Assembly (NCBI GenBank): GCA_030248135.1
Contig: JASANC010001702.1
Coordinates: 1-23,585, forward strand
From: Theristus sp. LFF4_11
Taxonomy: Eukaryota; Nematoda; Chromadorea; Monhysterida; Xyalidae
Length of the DNA stretch: 23,585 bases
Reading direction: 5' to 3'
Every line of letters starts with the position of its first letter. The first letter of the stretch is position 1. Shown here piece after piece: positions 20,801 to 23,585 of the stretch. Below the pieces are notes generated by a model. That model did no database searches. It was not told the origin of the DNA and saw nothing but the letters and a program-made list of their open reading frames with translations. The position numbers and the translations under genes are program-made.

Positions 20801-21274
20801 AATTTGTACCATACCGATTGGTTCAACGCTCGATGCAAATTATCAAGCACGCATGCCGGATTCTAGTGCCAGATTGCGTATATTTTGCAGTTTTTACTGG
20901 TAATGGTTATCTTCAGTTTCTTAAATTTCTGGTTACGATAACTTTCGAGGCTTCGATTTTTTGACTCGGCAATGATGGATGCGGCATTTGATATTTTGAA
21001 TGTTTCTGATTATTGGTCGTGTCTTCTCACCAACTTTCTTCATTCACCAACCAACAACTGTTTTTTATGCAACGTCAATTTCAAAATGCCACCACTGTTT
21101 CTGTCAGGTGACACCTCTGCCAGCAGTGACTGGCGGGAAAGTGCCGTCGGACTGATCGTCTGCAGTGAGCTGTACGTTGACTGTCACAAGTTTAGCAACT
21201 ATGAGCACAGATTACCGGAAATCGTTCAGGTTTGTCGGATTGTTTTTTTTAAACAGATACCTATTCGATTTTAG
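2252..21274 (+). CDS. Giant multidomain H3-tail/macro/MBT/Roco GTPase/TIR-like protein (53-exon model)
   Basis: This is a whole-gene model traced by splice sites and reading phase. The start codon is split: AT at 2252-2253 is followed by a GTGAGT donor, and the G is at 2326. The stop is TAG at 21272-21274, with AATAAA at 21362. All 53 exons join in phase to 9,234 nt, about 3,077 residues. Domains by approximate residue: H3-like tail 2-18; macro 144-324; Cys-type LRR 353-510; divergent region 511-703; COR-like 704-959; Cys-rich 960-1060; C2HC finger 1093-1114; MBT 1 1305-1388; MBT 2 1605-1710; Cys-containing linker 1867-2074; LRR 2075-2393; Roc 2394-2624; COR 2625-2909; TIR-like 2910-3077. I recognise no named gene with this order. 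The weakest joins are E32-E33 (10800/10938), which could instead be a gene boundary, and the small exon at 17612. The product is inferred to be a chromatin-associated Roco-family GTPase. The exon groups are described separately below. Confidence 0.6.
2865..4003 (+). CDS. Exons 4-10: macrodomain
   Basis: Exons: 2865-3006, 3077-3202, 3306-3326 (a 21-nt microexon), 3414-3517, 3586-3687, 3756-3843, 3921-4003. The joined product has the macrodomain order: IVVTKSDVVKLEADCVV (first strand and the Asp of the GDI-type motif), TRAIGAAAGPNFVEEL, GYTVVTCGYNLPS, YVVHVRIHSTG, CKSVVFPSLGTGMNVI and IKIVFVCYDD. The family binds ADP-ribose or related nucleotides. The usual NAAN motif is replaced by TTMS, and the glycine-rich loop before the AI..AAG helix is missing, while the GTG loop is kept. 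This suggests a non-hydrolytic reader or structural macrodomain, perhaps closer to the macroH2A/PARP type than to the de-ADP-ribosylating type. That sub-class call is inference. Confidence 0.85.
4077..4640 (+). CDS. Exons 11-12: cysteine-containing leucine-rich repeats
   Basis: Exons: 4077-4271 and 4362-4640. The 90-nt intron between them happens to be open in frame, so an unspliced reading also runs through it. The peptide shows LNLSGAPDIATDLL, ISELDCTSCQYLTDVGVHYA, LRTFILNCCPLVTEESI and LDHLKRLSAKHTGI. This spacing (L..L...C..LTD.G) is typical of the cysteine-containing LRRs of AMN1/FBXL-type proteins. Such repeats form a curved protein-binding surface. They directly follow the macrodomain and precede a divergent region, paralleling the LRR block ahead of the canonical Roc further downstream. 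Only two to four repeats are visible. Confidence 0.65.
4736..5530 (+). CDS. Exons 13-16: divergent region, no recognised domain
   Basis: Exons: 4736-4828, 4880-5007, 5084-5258, 5348-5530, all phase-consistent. I recognise no domain. Visible features are YTLERGSPLFDRER, a possible strand segment DQRCIICLPKTVSD, a charged and probably helical stretch KLEKEKQTTTQMESLKSLL, and SWHKAVIKASAAGLLTFP. Its place between an LRR block and a COR-like block is where a Roc GTPase sits in Roco proteins. However, no P-loop (GxxxxGK[ST]), no DxxG-type switch and no [TN]KxD motif can be found. It may be a decayed Roc domain or an unrelated spacer. The exon boundary at 4736 (95-nt intron) is chosen by phase and is less certain. 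Confidence 0.5.
5628..5981. mobile_element. 354-bp near-perfect hairpin MITE in an intron
   Basis: The arms 5628-5779 and 5830-5981 (152 bp each) are near-perfect reverse complements around a 50-bp loop. The outer ends are CGTCAGTTTTTGCTTTGTGG and its complement. Both flanks are TA (5626-5627 and 5982-5983), which fits Tc1/mariner-type TA insertion. The element is GC-rich, unlike its AT-rich intron (5531-6055), and has no transposase. In the pre-mRNA it would form a roughly 150-bp double-stranded stem. The high arm identity suggests a recent insertion or maintenance by gene conversion. Confidence 0.85.
6056..7220 (+). CDS. Exons 17-21: divergent COR-like module
   Basis: Exons: 6056-6262, 6343-6477, 6573-6771, 6935-7020, 7080-7220. 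In order the peptide contains GEIQLITGTRWAICDMG, RTLGQFYHHQLFQTLYD, FIRHIDKYGLYLPL, HEREIAMHYDL and VWRTGMISVIG. These match, at the same relative spacing, segments of the downstream canonical COR domain: GSIQYFQ, DGRFARNDIAKIW, LLRLTEEFDLTYYVP, EREVKLVYQFDYL and VWKKGSIL. I infer a diverged second COR from an internal duplication of a Roco core. COR normally mediates dimerisation next to Roc, but here no active Roc precedes it. Exon 20 begins at the third of three nearby AG sites, chosen because only it keeps the frame open into the CAG|GTACAC donor. Confidence 0.55.
7290..7679 (+). CDS. Exons 22-23: cysteine-rich, probable zinc-binding segment
   Basis: Exons: 7290-7428 and 7516-7679. Exon 22 has a CPNC pair followed by LKCPTFNVMVIP. 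At the matching point after the canonical COR the downstream copy has CVDC and then LQCTKSFHIVAI. Exon 23 has GCKHEK followed by CSMCGKEARSRPETVTCRLCHACMEC, written here as spaced CxxC pairs (C-x2-C, C-x2-C-x2-C-x2-C). This is dense enough for RING/B-box-like or treble-clef zinc coordination. It could be a ubiquitin-ligase-like or interaction finger, but the spacing is not one I can assign. Exon ends agree in phase. Confidence 0.6.
7848..8586 (+). CDS. Exons 24-26: C2HC zinc finger and unassigned region
   Basis: Exons: 7848-8005, 8072-8293, 8349-8586. Exon 24 reads YICTFCKRRFRSRRSVKTH, and across the splice EKRWC completes C-x2-C-x12-H-x4-C, a classical zinc-finger spacing with Cys as the last ligand. 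Splicing at 8005/8072 is what supplies this last Cys. Next come KCPMKAPGCSE (a further Cys pair), then a folded-looking region with TLADILSVTGEKHLRIAIE and NCDNWAVDHRLRVESLRPIG. A small optional exon could exist inside the preceding intron near 7784-7806 (FLAHQLMK), but the phase also fits without it. The adjacent MBT repeats suggest a chromatin role, as in other zinc-finger/MBT proteins. Confidence 0.65.
8655..9085 (+). CDS. Exons 27-28: MBT repeat 1
   Basis: Exons: 8655-8768 and 8834-9085. The peptide has the MBT (malignant brain tumor) signature: PPASDWWQVGMHLEAVDRKN, HFDGWSNTYDYE, DLHPIGYCDHAG and FSWTNYL. MBT repeats bind mono- and dimethyl-lysine in an aromatic cage. By comparison with the L3MBTL1 pocket, the Asp and Asn of DRKN and the Phe, Trp and Tyr of HFDGWSNTYDY are all kept, so this repeat could bind methyl-lysine. 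The usual Trp after YDY is Glu here, and the GWC Trp is Tyr. The domain call is strong; ligand binding is inferred. Confidence 0.92.
9169..9955 (+). CDS. Exons 29-31: basic Ser-rich linker and partial MBT-like segment
   Basis: Exons: 9169-9550, 9626-9807, 9872-9955. Exon 29 finishes the MBT 1 arm (VLLVPYELFTAEQIKDTPKH) and continues into a long linker rich in Lys, Arg and Ser (ATKRERRRKSHNK, SLSRTSSSRSLSKNKATKKK). The linker is likely disordered, phosphorylatable and possibly a nuclear localisation signal. Exon 30 has VAFHPIGFSEHNKQRF, then FKWSSYLLKKHGDPVPAAFF. This resembles the C-terminal part of an MBT repeat whose FDGW core is missing, so it may be a decayed third repeat. Exon 31 (DPKDGWQ) leads into MBT 2. 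The donor at 9808 is GTTCGC, unusual but demanded by frame. Confidence 0.75.
10013..10800 (+). CDS. Exon 32: MBT repeat 2 and helical tail
   Basis: This is the largest exon (788 nt). It opens IGMRLEALDRLNPTLTCVAT, then HFDGWTSRYDYESE, DLHPIGYCNHVG, FTWLNYLREIDASPVPFELF and CPKHPVY, a full-length MBT repeat. The cage residues Asp/Asn (DRLN), Phe, Trp and Tyr are kept. After the repeat come an acidic stretch (DEAVDDEDEYW) and about 110 residues with a helical appearance and Trp/Leu-rich motifs (RSWFTNWIDSSGDALRK), not recognised. The exon ends TTCAG|GTGATT with two nucleotides of a codon pending. It can join to 10938 (continuing the giant protein) or to 10861 (short product). Confidence 0.92.
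10861..10917 (+). CDS. Alternative terminal exon with stop codon and poly(A) signal
   Basis: The acceptor ending at 10860 has a long T-rich tract and a CAG end, stronger than the next acceptor at 10937. Joined to exon 32 it encodes SVIKKLLNI and then TGA at 10886-10888. AATAAA follows at 10912-10917. This would end the protein after the MBT region at about 1,875 residues. It can be read as an alternative last exon of the giant gene, or as the true end of a first gene with a second, very close gene beginning at or after 10938. Confidence 0.5.
10912..10917 (+). terminator. Candidate internal poly(A) signal
   Basis: AATAAA lies 24 nt after the in-frame TGA of the alternative exon at 10861, a normal spacing for cleavage and polyadenylation. 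Use of this site is not proven by sequence alone. Confidence 0.45.
10938..11710 (+). CDS. Exons 33-35: linker with Cys clusters
   Basis: Exons: 10938-11241, 11310-11528, 11611-11710. Exon 33 joins in phase to exon 32 (agc) and has no in-frame ATG, so it does not look like a first coding exon. It carries a hydrophilic stretch, then STLHRLRAAILQGHRSLLRS. Exon 34 contains FCSNCRSAECRGNC followed by MADDDKEEEEKKSKN. The Met codon at about 11430, in ATGG context, is the first plausible start if the downstream half is a separate gene. Exon 35 contains VCIRCKSW. The two Cys groups could bind zinc together across the acidic-basic insert. No domain is recognised. Confidence 0.6.
12005..13118 (+). CDS. 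Exons 36-37: leucine-rich repeat block before Roc
   Basis: Exons: 12005-12302 and 12460-13118. Typical LRR motifs are visible: LTMLYLENCQLTSFDIP, LRWLCLSNNPLSVIPKNVF, LRCLELARCGLRTIPTGM, LEFLDLNDNLIG, LRILKLRAA, LRFLNLANHDIHSVPAAL and LEALIFDGNTQLETID. That is at least seven repeats, interrupted by about 60 non-LRR residues (KETKELLTKLLGAADVD...). An LRR array directly before Roc is the standard Roco layout (MFHAS1/LRRK-like) and provides ligand or regulatory contacts. The splice at 12302/12460 uses the second of two nearby acceptors, the one that keeps the frame. The final repeat continues into exon 38. Confidence 0.9.
13195..13340. repeat. Intronic repeat family, copy a
   Basis: Aligns by eye with 16112-16243 and, more weakly, 15202-15310. 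Shared blocks in order are ACCTGTCACTT, ATACAGA, CTCG, GAAAG.AGAAA, CCACAAA, ATGGG, CCAAACCC and CATTC. All three copies lie in introns of the Roc-COR half, on the same strand. Confidence 0.6.
13408..14748 (+). CDS. Exons 38-42: Roc (Ras of complex) GTPase domain
   Basis: Exons: 13408-13573, 13651-13834, 14013-14159, 14255-14344, 14642-14748. All GTPase motifs are present. The P-loop GLGGAGKTS starts at 13548 and crosses the exon 38/39 splice. WDFAGQ (switch II, 13793-13810) is followed by VYYNTHQFF. AVYLLLWN and APIFVIGTHAD give the G4 motif (14145-14156, THAD in place of TKxD), and SAVTG gives G5. The Roc domain binds and hydrolyses GTP and works as a dimer with COR. The preceding PPPEVARRGTQSVIAYLRRL is the usual Roco LRR-to-Roc linker. 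The catalytic residues look intact, so this half should be an active GTPase. Confidence 0.93.
14820..17136 (+). CDS. Exons 43-48: COR domain
   Basis: Exons: 14820-14901, 15036-15182, 15565-15729, 15992-16090, 16412-16573, 16939-17136. The order matches COR (C-terminal of Roc): ALTFLHDLGSIQYF, LVINPQWLVDVMACL, DGRFARNDIAKIWLKYP, LLRLTEEFDLTYYVP, VPCLLPEQEPE, YQFDYLPAGLFNRSQ, VWKKGSILHKNQH and VPCVDCVKVG. COR dimerises and couples to GTP hydrolysis in Roc. The exon 44/45 join (15182/15565) skips the AG at 15544 because only the acceptor at 15564 restores the DG motif in frame. Introns here are longer (262-382 bp) and carry diverged repeats. No kinase domain follows, unlike LRRK proteins. Confidence 0.9.
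15202..15310. repeat. Intronic repeat family, copy c (diverged)
   Basis: Starts AAACCTGTCACTT and keeps AATACA, GAGAAAGAGGAA and AATGGGG at matching spacings with copies a and b. It is the most diverged of the three and sits in the 382-bp intron inside the COR-coding region. Confidence 0.45.
16112..16243. repeat. Intronic repeat family, copy b
   Basis: Shares ACCTGTCACTT, GCATACAGAGCTCGCGAAAG, AGAAAACGAGCCACAAATGG and CCAAACCC blocks with copy a (13195-13340). No coding capacity and no clear terminal repeats. Confidence 0.6.
17137..17611 (+). other. 475-bp intron after COR
   Basis: No exon is visible. The intron is rich in GGACAC/GTGTCC words (17145-17420), as are the introns at 14345-14641 and 20236-21107. 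This may be a shared decayed repeat, but no boundaries can be drawn. Confidence 0.4.
17612..17660 (+). CDS. Exon 49: small linker exon
   Basis: A 49-nt exon (acceptor TTTTTAG ending 17611, donor GTTTGT at 17661) encoding ELLPPSSTNEYAQHLT plus one nucleotide. It is included because exon 48 ends in phase 0 and exon 50 needs one pending nucleotide, which exactly this exon supplies. It has no motif of its own, so another small exon in the 17137-19039 interval could play the same role. Confidence 0.4.
17661..19039. other. 1.38-kb intron with A/T tracts and facing TTAGGG-like motifs
   Basis: No exon is supported. GTCTGGTTAGGGTTAGGGG at about 17840-17858 is mirrored by CCCCTAACCCTACGTCTGG at about 18884-18902. 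Each is followed inwards by long A and T runs (17858-17930 and 18790-18880). The pair may delimit a non-autonomous foldback element of about 1.06 kb. A 12-nt poly-C run lies at 18204-18215. No coding frame exists inside. Confidence 0.5.
19040..21274 (+). CDS. Exons 50-53: C-terminal TIR-like domain and stop
   Basis: Exons: 19040-19126, 20005-20235, 21108-21229, 21257-21274. Joined, exon 50 gives GIDVLVVCSHRDVADK, like the TIR start (DVFISYSHKD). Exon 51 then gives RLVDDLNKVGGVKAQLL and AHVVVLMVTDRLCSDKTSAH, matching the order of the TIR BB-loop and alpha-C region. TIR domains mediate signalling assembly or cleave NAD+. The conserved Glu of the NADase-type C..E helix is not evident (SDKTSAH), so a non-enzymatic role is more likely. 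The donor at 19127 (GTGACC) was chosen because it gives phase and TIR continuity. Exon 52 carries GLIVCSELYVDCHKF. Exon 53 ends in TAG, and reading through the last intron reaches the same stop. Introns of 878 and 872 bp are filled with repeats. Confidence 0.6.
19341..19367. repeat. (TTG)n microsatellite
   Basis: About nine TTG units in the intron between exons 50 and 51. Confidence 0.8.
19524..19691. mobile_element. Small PIF/Harbinger-like MITE
   Basis: The ends AGGCCCATTCATG and CATGAATGGCGCT are imperfect inverted repeats flanked by TAA on both sides (19521-19523 and 19692-19694). A 3-bp TAA/TTA duplication with GGC-type termini is characteristic of PIF/Harbinger (Tourist) elements. The interior is built from GCGCTGAAGCGCGCT-like palindromic words in both orientations. 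It is 168 bp and non-coding. Confidence 0.65.
19721..19981. mobile_element. One-armed copy of the 880-1402 element
   Basis: Matches the spacer and right arm of the upstream element (about 1139-1402): CCGATTAAAC, GGAGCGCGCGAAATTTGAA, GACAACTCCTAGTCTG and GACTGCCTTATTTATTCG. The left arm is missing; a Harbinger-like MITE lies just upstream. The right end is only 23 nt before the exon 51 acceptor, so the intron end begins at the element edge. Confidence 0.75.
20284..20555. mobile_element. TA-flanked MITE with TACCGTAAAG ends
   Basis: Begins TACCGTAAAG and ends CTTTACGGTA, with TA on each side (20282-20283 and 20556-20557). The subterminal parts also pair (TGCATATAA with TTATATGCA). The interior repeats CCTTATAA motifs. 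It is 272 bp, non-coding, and lies in the intron between exons 51 and 52. The TA duplication fits a Tc1/mariner-type origin. Confidence 0.75.
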
Positions 21275-21361
21275 TTGAGAGTTCAAAACTTTTTCTGAAG
21301 GTCGCTCGAAAATAACGGCTTTTCTGTTTCTTGGCTATAAAAAGGGTAAATCAAAAAAGTA

Positions 21362-21367
21362 AATAAA
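21362..21367 (+). terminator. Candidate poly(A) signal of the giant gene
   Basis: AATAAA (within AAATAAATAAG) lies 87 nt after the predicted TAG stop, so it is the natural 3' end of the 53-exon model. Confidence 0.5.
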
Positions 21368-21844
21368 TAAGATCTTCGAACTAAGCGATTCAAGACGGTT
21401 CGATTGGTGCCAAATTTAACCAAATTTGATCAAGAACTGTGTTTGTGGGGAATCGGTATTCTGAAAAAGTCGATCTTAAACGCACCGAATAAAACAGAAC
21501 AGATAATAGATGGGGCGACCAAGACCAATGACCACACGATACGCCCAAACTTCTGCTTATACAGACGAATCAAAATTACGTTGGTTTTATCGATCATTTG
21601 TAATGACAGGAACATAATGCGACAATTTAGTTGATTGAGCAAGAGAATGCATGAAATTACAATTATGAAATCGCGCACTGTGCATTATTTGATTGATGAC
21701 TATCCTTCCTAATTCTATATTTTAAAACATAAAGATGTTCGGATCGATATTTGTAGCGTAGAAAGATCAGCATTTGATAAATTTTGGTCCATATCATTTG
21801 AAAAGCAGAGCCGATACATGTATTTTCACAGTCCAACCACTCGG
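21368..21844. other. Intergenic region
   Basis: AT-rich DNA between the + strand gene end and the possible minus-strand exon. No gene, repeat or RNA is recognised. Confidence 0.5.
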
Positions 21845-22191
21845 TCAATCGTCACATAGCAGTTTGGTAATTGGACGAAATGTCGTTGTTCCATCTGTCT
21901 CATCTTCTGGCACCTCCCAAACCGCAGGATTCGTCTGGCTGCATCGTGCGGTCACCGTTTTCAGACCGGTGTCATCGTCGATGTCATATTTAGTGCCGGT
22001 GTGAAAAATGCTGACTTCGTCGCAGTCATTTTCGTCGCCGGCCGCTTCACCGTCGACATCAAGGCACTCGCTCGGCGTCAGCGCAAACGTGGCGCCTTGC
22101 GGTTGCGGAGTGAGAAAAAAGTCCAGCACACTGCGCGACCAGATGCACTCGTCACGATCCATTGACAGTTCAGTGGAGTGCAGCATGCAAA
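21845..22191 (-). CDS. Possible last exon of a minus-strand gene
   Basis: An open frame on the minus strand ends in TGA next to 21845. On that strand a splice acceptor (GAATGTACAG) ends at 22192, and the exon would then read CMLHSTELSMDRDECIWSR, a hydrophobic LDFFLTP, and an acidic tail (DVDGEAAGDENDCDE, KYDIDDDTG). Its base composition is more GC-rich and coding-like than the surroundings. The frame also stays open up to an ATG at 22258 with a Cys-rich hydrophobic start, so a single-exon small protein is possible. No domain is recognised. Any upstream exons would lie among repeats or beyond the window, and no poly(A) signal is clear. Confidence 0.35.
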
Positions 22192-22282
22192 CTGTACATT
22201 CAATATAACAACAATACGCAAAAAAACACGTGCAGCATGTAAATATGACATTGATCATATAAAGGATGGATGAAATGTAAAT

Positions 22283-22423
22283 GTAAGCCTAAGCCTAAGC
22301 ATAAGCCTAAGCCTAAGCCTAAGCTAAGCCTAAGCCTAAGCCTAAGCATAAGCCTAAGCCTAAGCCTAAGCTAAGCCTTAGCTAAGCCTAGCGTAAACCT
22401 AAGCATAAGCCTAAGCCTAAGCC
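22283..22423. repeat. Telomere-like (GCCTAA)n interstitial array
   Basis: About 23 units of TAAGCC with variants TAAGCA and TAAGC. The variants recur in a higher-order unit of about 41 bp (three units in which the third is TAAGCA, then three TAAGCC, then TAAGC), repeated twice and then decaying. The reverse complement is TTAGGC, the nematode telomere repeat. It is probably an interstitial telomeric sequence, though it could be an unrelated minisatellite. Confidence 0.75.
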
Positions 22424-22766
22424 CACCATAATATGTGGACGTAGTATGCAGTTGTGTGCCCGCAAGCAGAAGCAATATTTCTTTACGTATGAAGTACAAT
22501 GTACGTATATGCTGTGCCTGAAGTCCTCCTGTGGCTTCAATTTTGTTATTTCACATCCGCTTCTCAAATTTCATTTGAATATTACTAATTTTTGAGATTC
22601 TGCGACTCAATGCGTGTACATCGTAGAATGGAAACTTAGTTTACATCTTTATTTGGCAATTCAAAGCCGCCTAACTGACTCAACCCCTATTTAGGGGACT
22701 CGGATCATTTTGGCAATTTTGAATTGCCACGTAACGCATGAAACTGTTTACCTATGTACAGTGTAT
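22424..22766. other. Non-coding spacer
   Basis: No gene or repeat is recognised between the telomere-like array and the terminal inverted-repeat element. Confidence 0.5.
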
Positions 22767-23543
22767 AGGCCCGTTTAGCCGTCCGGACGTTGACGCACGT
22801 CGTCGTACAGACAGACACGGACGCATAAACGATGACGTGAGATGAAAGTGACGTGCCGCATGGTTTTAGAATTTTTGCTCGTTTATGCGTCCGTACGGCA
22901 ACGTGCGTCGACGTGCAAACAGATACGGACGCATAAACGATGACGTGCCGTGAAGTGACGTGCCGTGACGTGCCGGATGGTTTTAGAATTTTTGCTCGTT
23001 TGTGAACATGTGCTCACAATGGAGAACAACAAAAGTAAACAAAATTGATAAAATCGAACTTTGACGCACGGCTTTTTAGGGGAGAACCTAAACCCTTCCG
23101 GCACGTCACGGCACGTCACGTCATCGTTTATGCGTCCGTATCTGTCTGAACGTCGACGCACGTCACCGTACAGGGGCATAAACGGGCACGTGTTCTAAAA
23201 CCATCCGGCACGTCACGGCACGTCACGGCACGTCACGTCATCGTTTATGCGTCCGTATCTGTCTGAACGTCGACGTACGTCGCCGTACAGGGGCATAAAC
23301 GAGCGCGTGTTCTAAAACCATCCGGCACGTCACGGCACGTCACGGCACGTCACGTCATCGTTTATGCGTCCGTATCTGGCTGAACGGCGACGTACGTCGC
23401 TGTACAGGGCATAAACGAGCGAGGTCTAAAACAAGACGTGCCGTGCCGTGACGTGCCGGATTGCTCTTTTTTGCAGCATAAACGAGGTTTGACGTGACGT
23501 GACGTGCCGTGCCGGATGCAAATACGGACGGCTAAACGGGCCT
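22767..23543. mobile_element. 777-bp PIF/Harbinger-like foldback element with internal tandem units
   Basis: The termini AGGCCCGTTTAGCCGTCCG and CGGACGGCTAAACGGGCCT are inverted repeats. The flanks are TAT on the left and TAA on the right, an imperfect 3-bp duplication of the TWA type used by PIF/Harbinger. The left half holds two units in one orientation (about 22795-22876 and 22916-23004). The right half holds three units of about 115-120 bp in the opposite orientation (from about 23098 to 23425), each with GGCACGTCAC decamers, TCATCGTTTATGCGTCCGTA and ACAGGGGCATAAACG. The whole element could fold into a long stem. Minus-strand open frames here are by-products of the repeats. Confidence 0.7.
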
Positions 23544-23585
23544 TAACTGTGCGCGCATTGAGTCTCGGGACCAAAATAAAAGATA

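Noticed and set aside
22283..22423. CRISPR-like array
   Set aside because: Contiguous 6-bp units without spacers, in a eukaryotic context.
22883..23574. Minus-strand frames rich in Arg, His and Thr
   Set aside because: They are translations of GGCACGTCAC tandem units within the foldback element.

Overview
The window is animal nuclear DNA. Coding sequence comes in short blocks bounded by GT/AG splice sites, introns are mostly 60-170 bp, there are no bacterial-type operons or Shine-Dalgarno sites, and the domains (MBT, macro, LRR-Roc-COR, TIR) are metazoan combinations. A degenerate (GCCTAA)n array at 22283-22423 is the complement of the TTAGGC telomere repeat typical of nematodes. A nematode or other small-intron invertebrate is my best guess, not a firm one. 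No homology search was available; domain calls are by motif reading.

Almost all of the window (2252-21274, + strand) can be read as ONE very large gene. I traced 53 coding exons whose phases fit from an ATG split by intron 1 to a TAG at 21272-21274. They total 9,234 nt, giving about 3,077 residues. The predicted order is: a histone H3-like N-terminal tail (MARTKQTARKS...), a macrodomain, cysteine-type leucine-rich repeats, a divergent region, a COR-like module without a GTPase P-loop, cysteine-rich and C2HC zinc-binding segments, two MBT repeats separated by a basic/Ser-rich linker, a second Cys-containing linker, a second LRR block, a canonical Roc GTPase (GLGGAGKTS, WDFAGQ, THAD, SAVTG), COR, and a C-terminal TIR-like domain. 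The protein therefore combines chromatin modules (H3 tail, macro, MBT) with a Roco signalling GTPase and a TIR-like end.

There is a possible break in the middle. A strong alternative acceptor at 10861 leads to an in-frame stop at 10886-10888 and an AATAAA 24 nt later. This allows a short product (about 1,875 residues, H3 tail to MBT) or a two-gene arrangement. The next exon (10938-) is in phase with the preceding donor and has no in-frame ATG, which favours continuity.

Layout: 1-2251 is non-coding upstream DNA with a 523-bp inverted-repeat element (880-1402). 2252-4003 holds the H3-like tail and macrodomain. 4077-7679 holds the LRR, the divergent Roco-like half and Cys-rich exons. 7848-10800 holds the zinc finger and MBT region. 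10938-13118 holds the linker and second LRR. 13408-17136 is Roc-COR. 17612-21274 is the TIR-like end, split by large transposon-loaded introns. 21275-23585 is downstream DNA with a possible minus-strand terminal exon (21845-22191), the telomere-like array and a 777-bp inverted-repeat element. Several miniature inverted-repeat elements sit inside introns, including a 354-bp near-perfect hairpin at 5628-5981.
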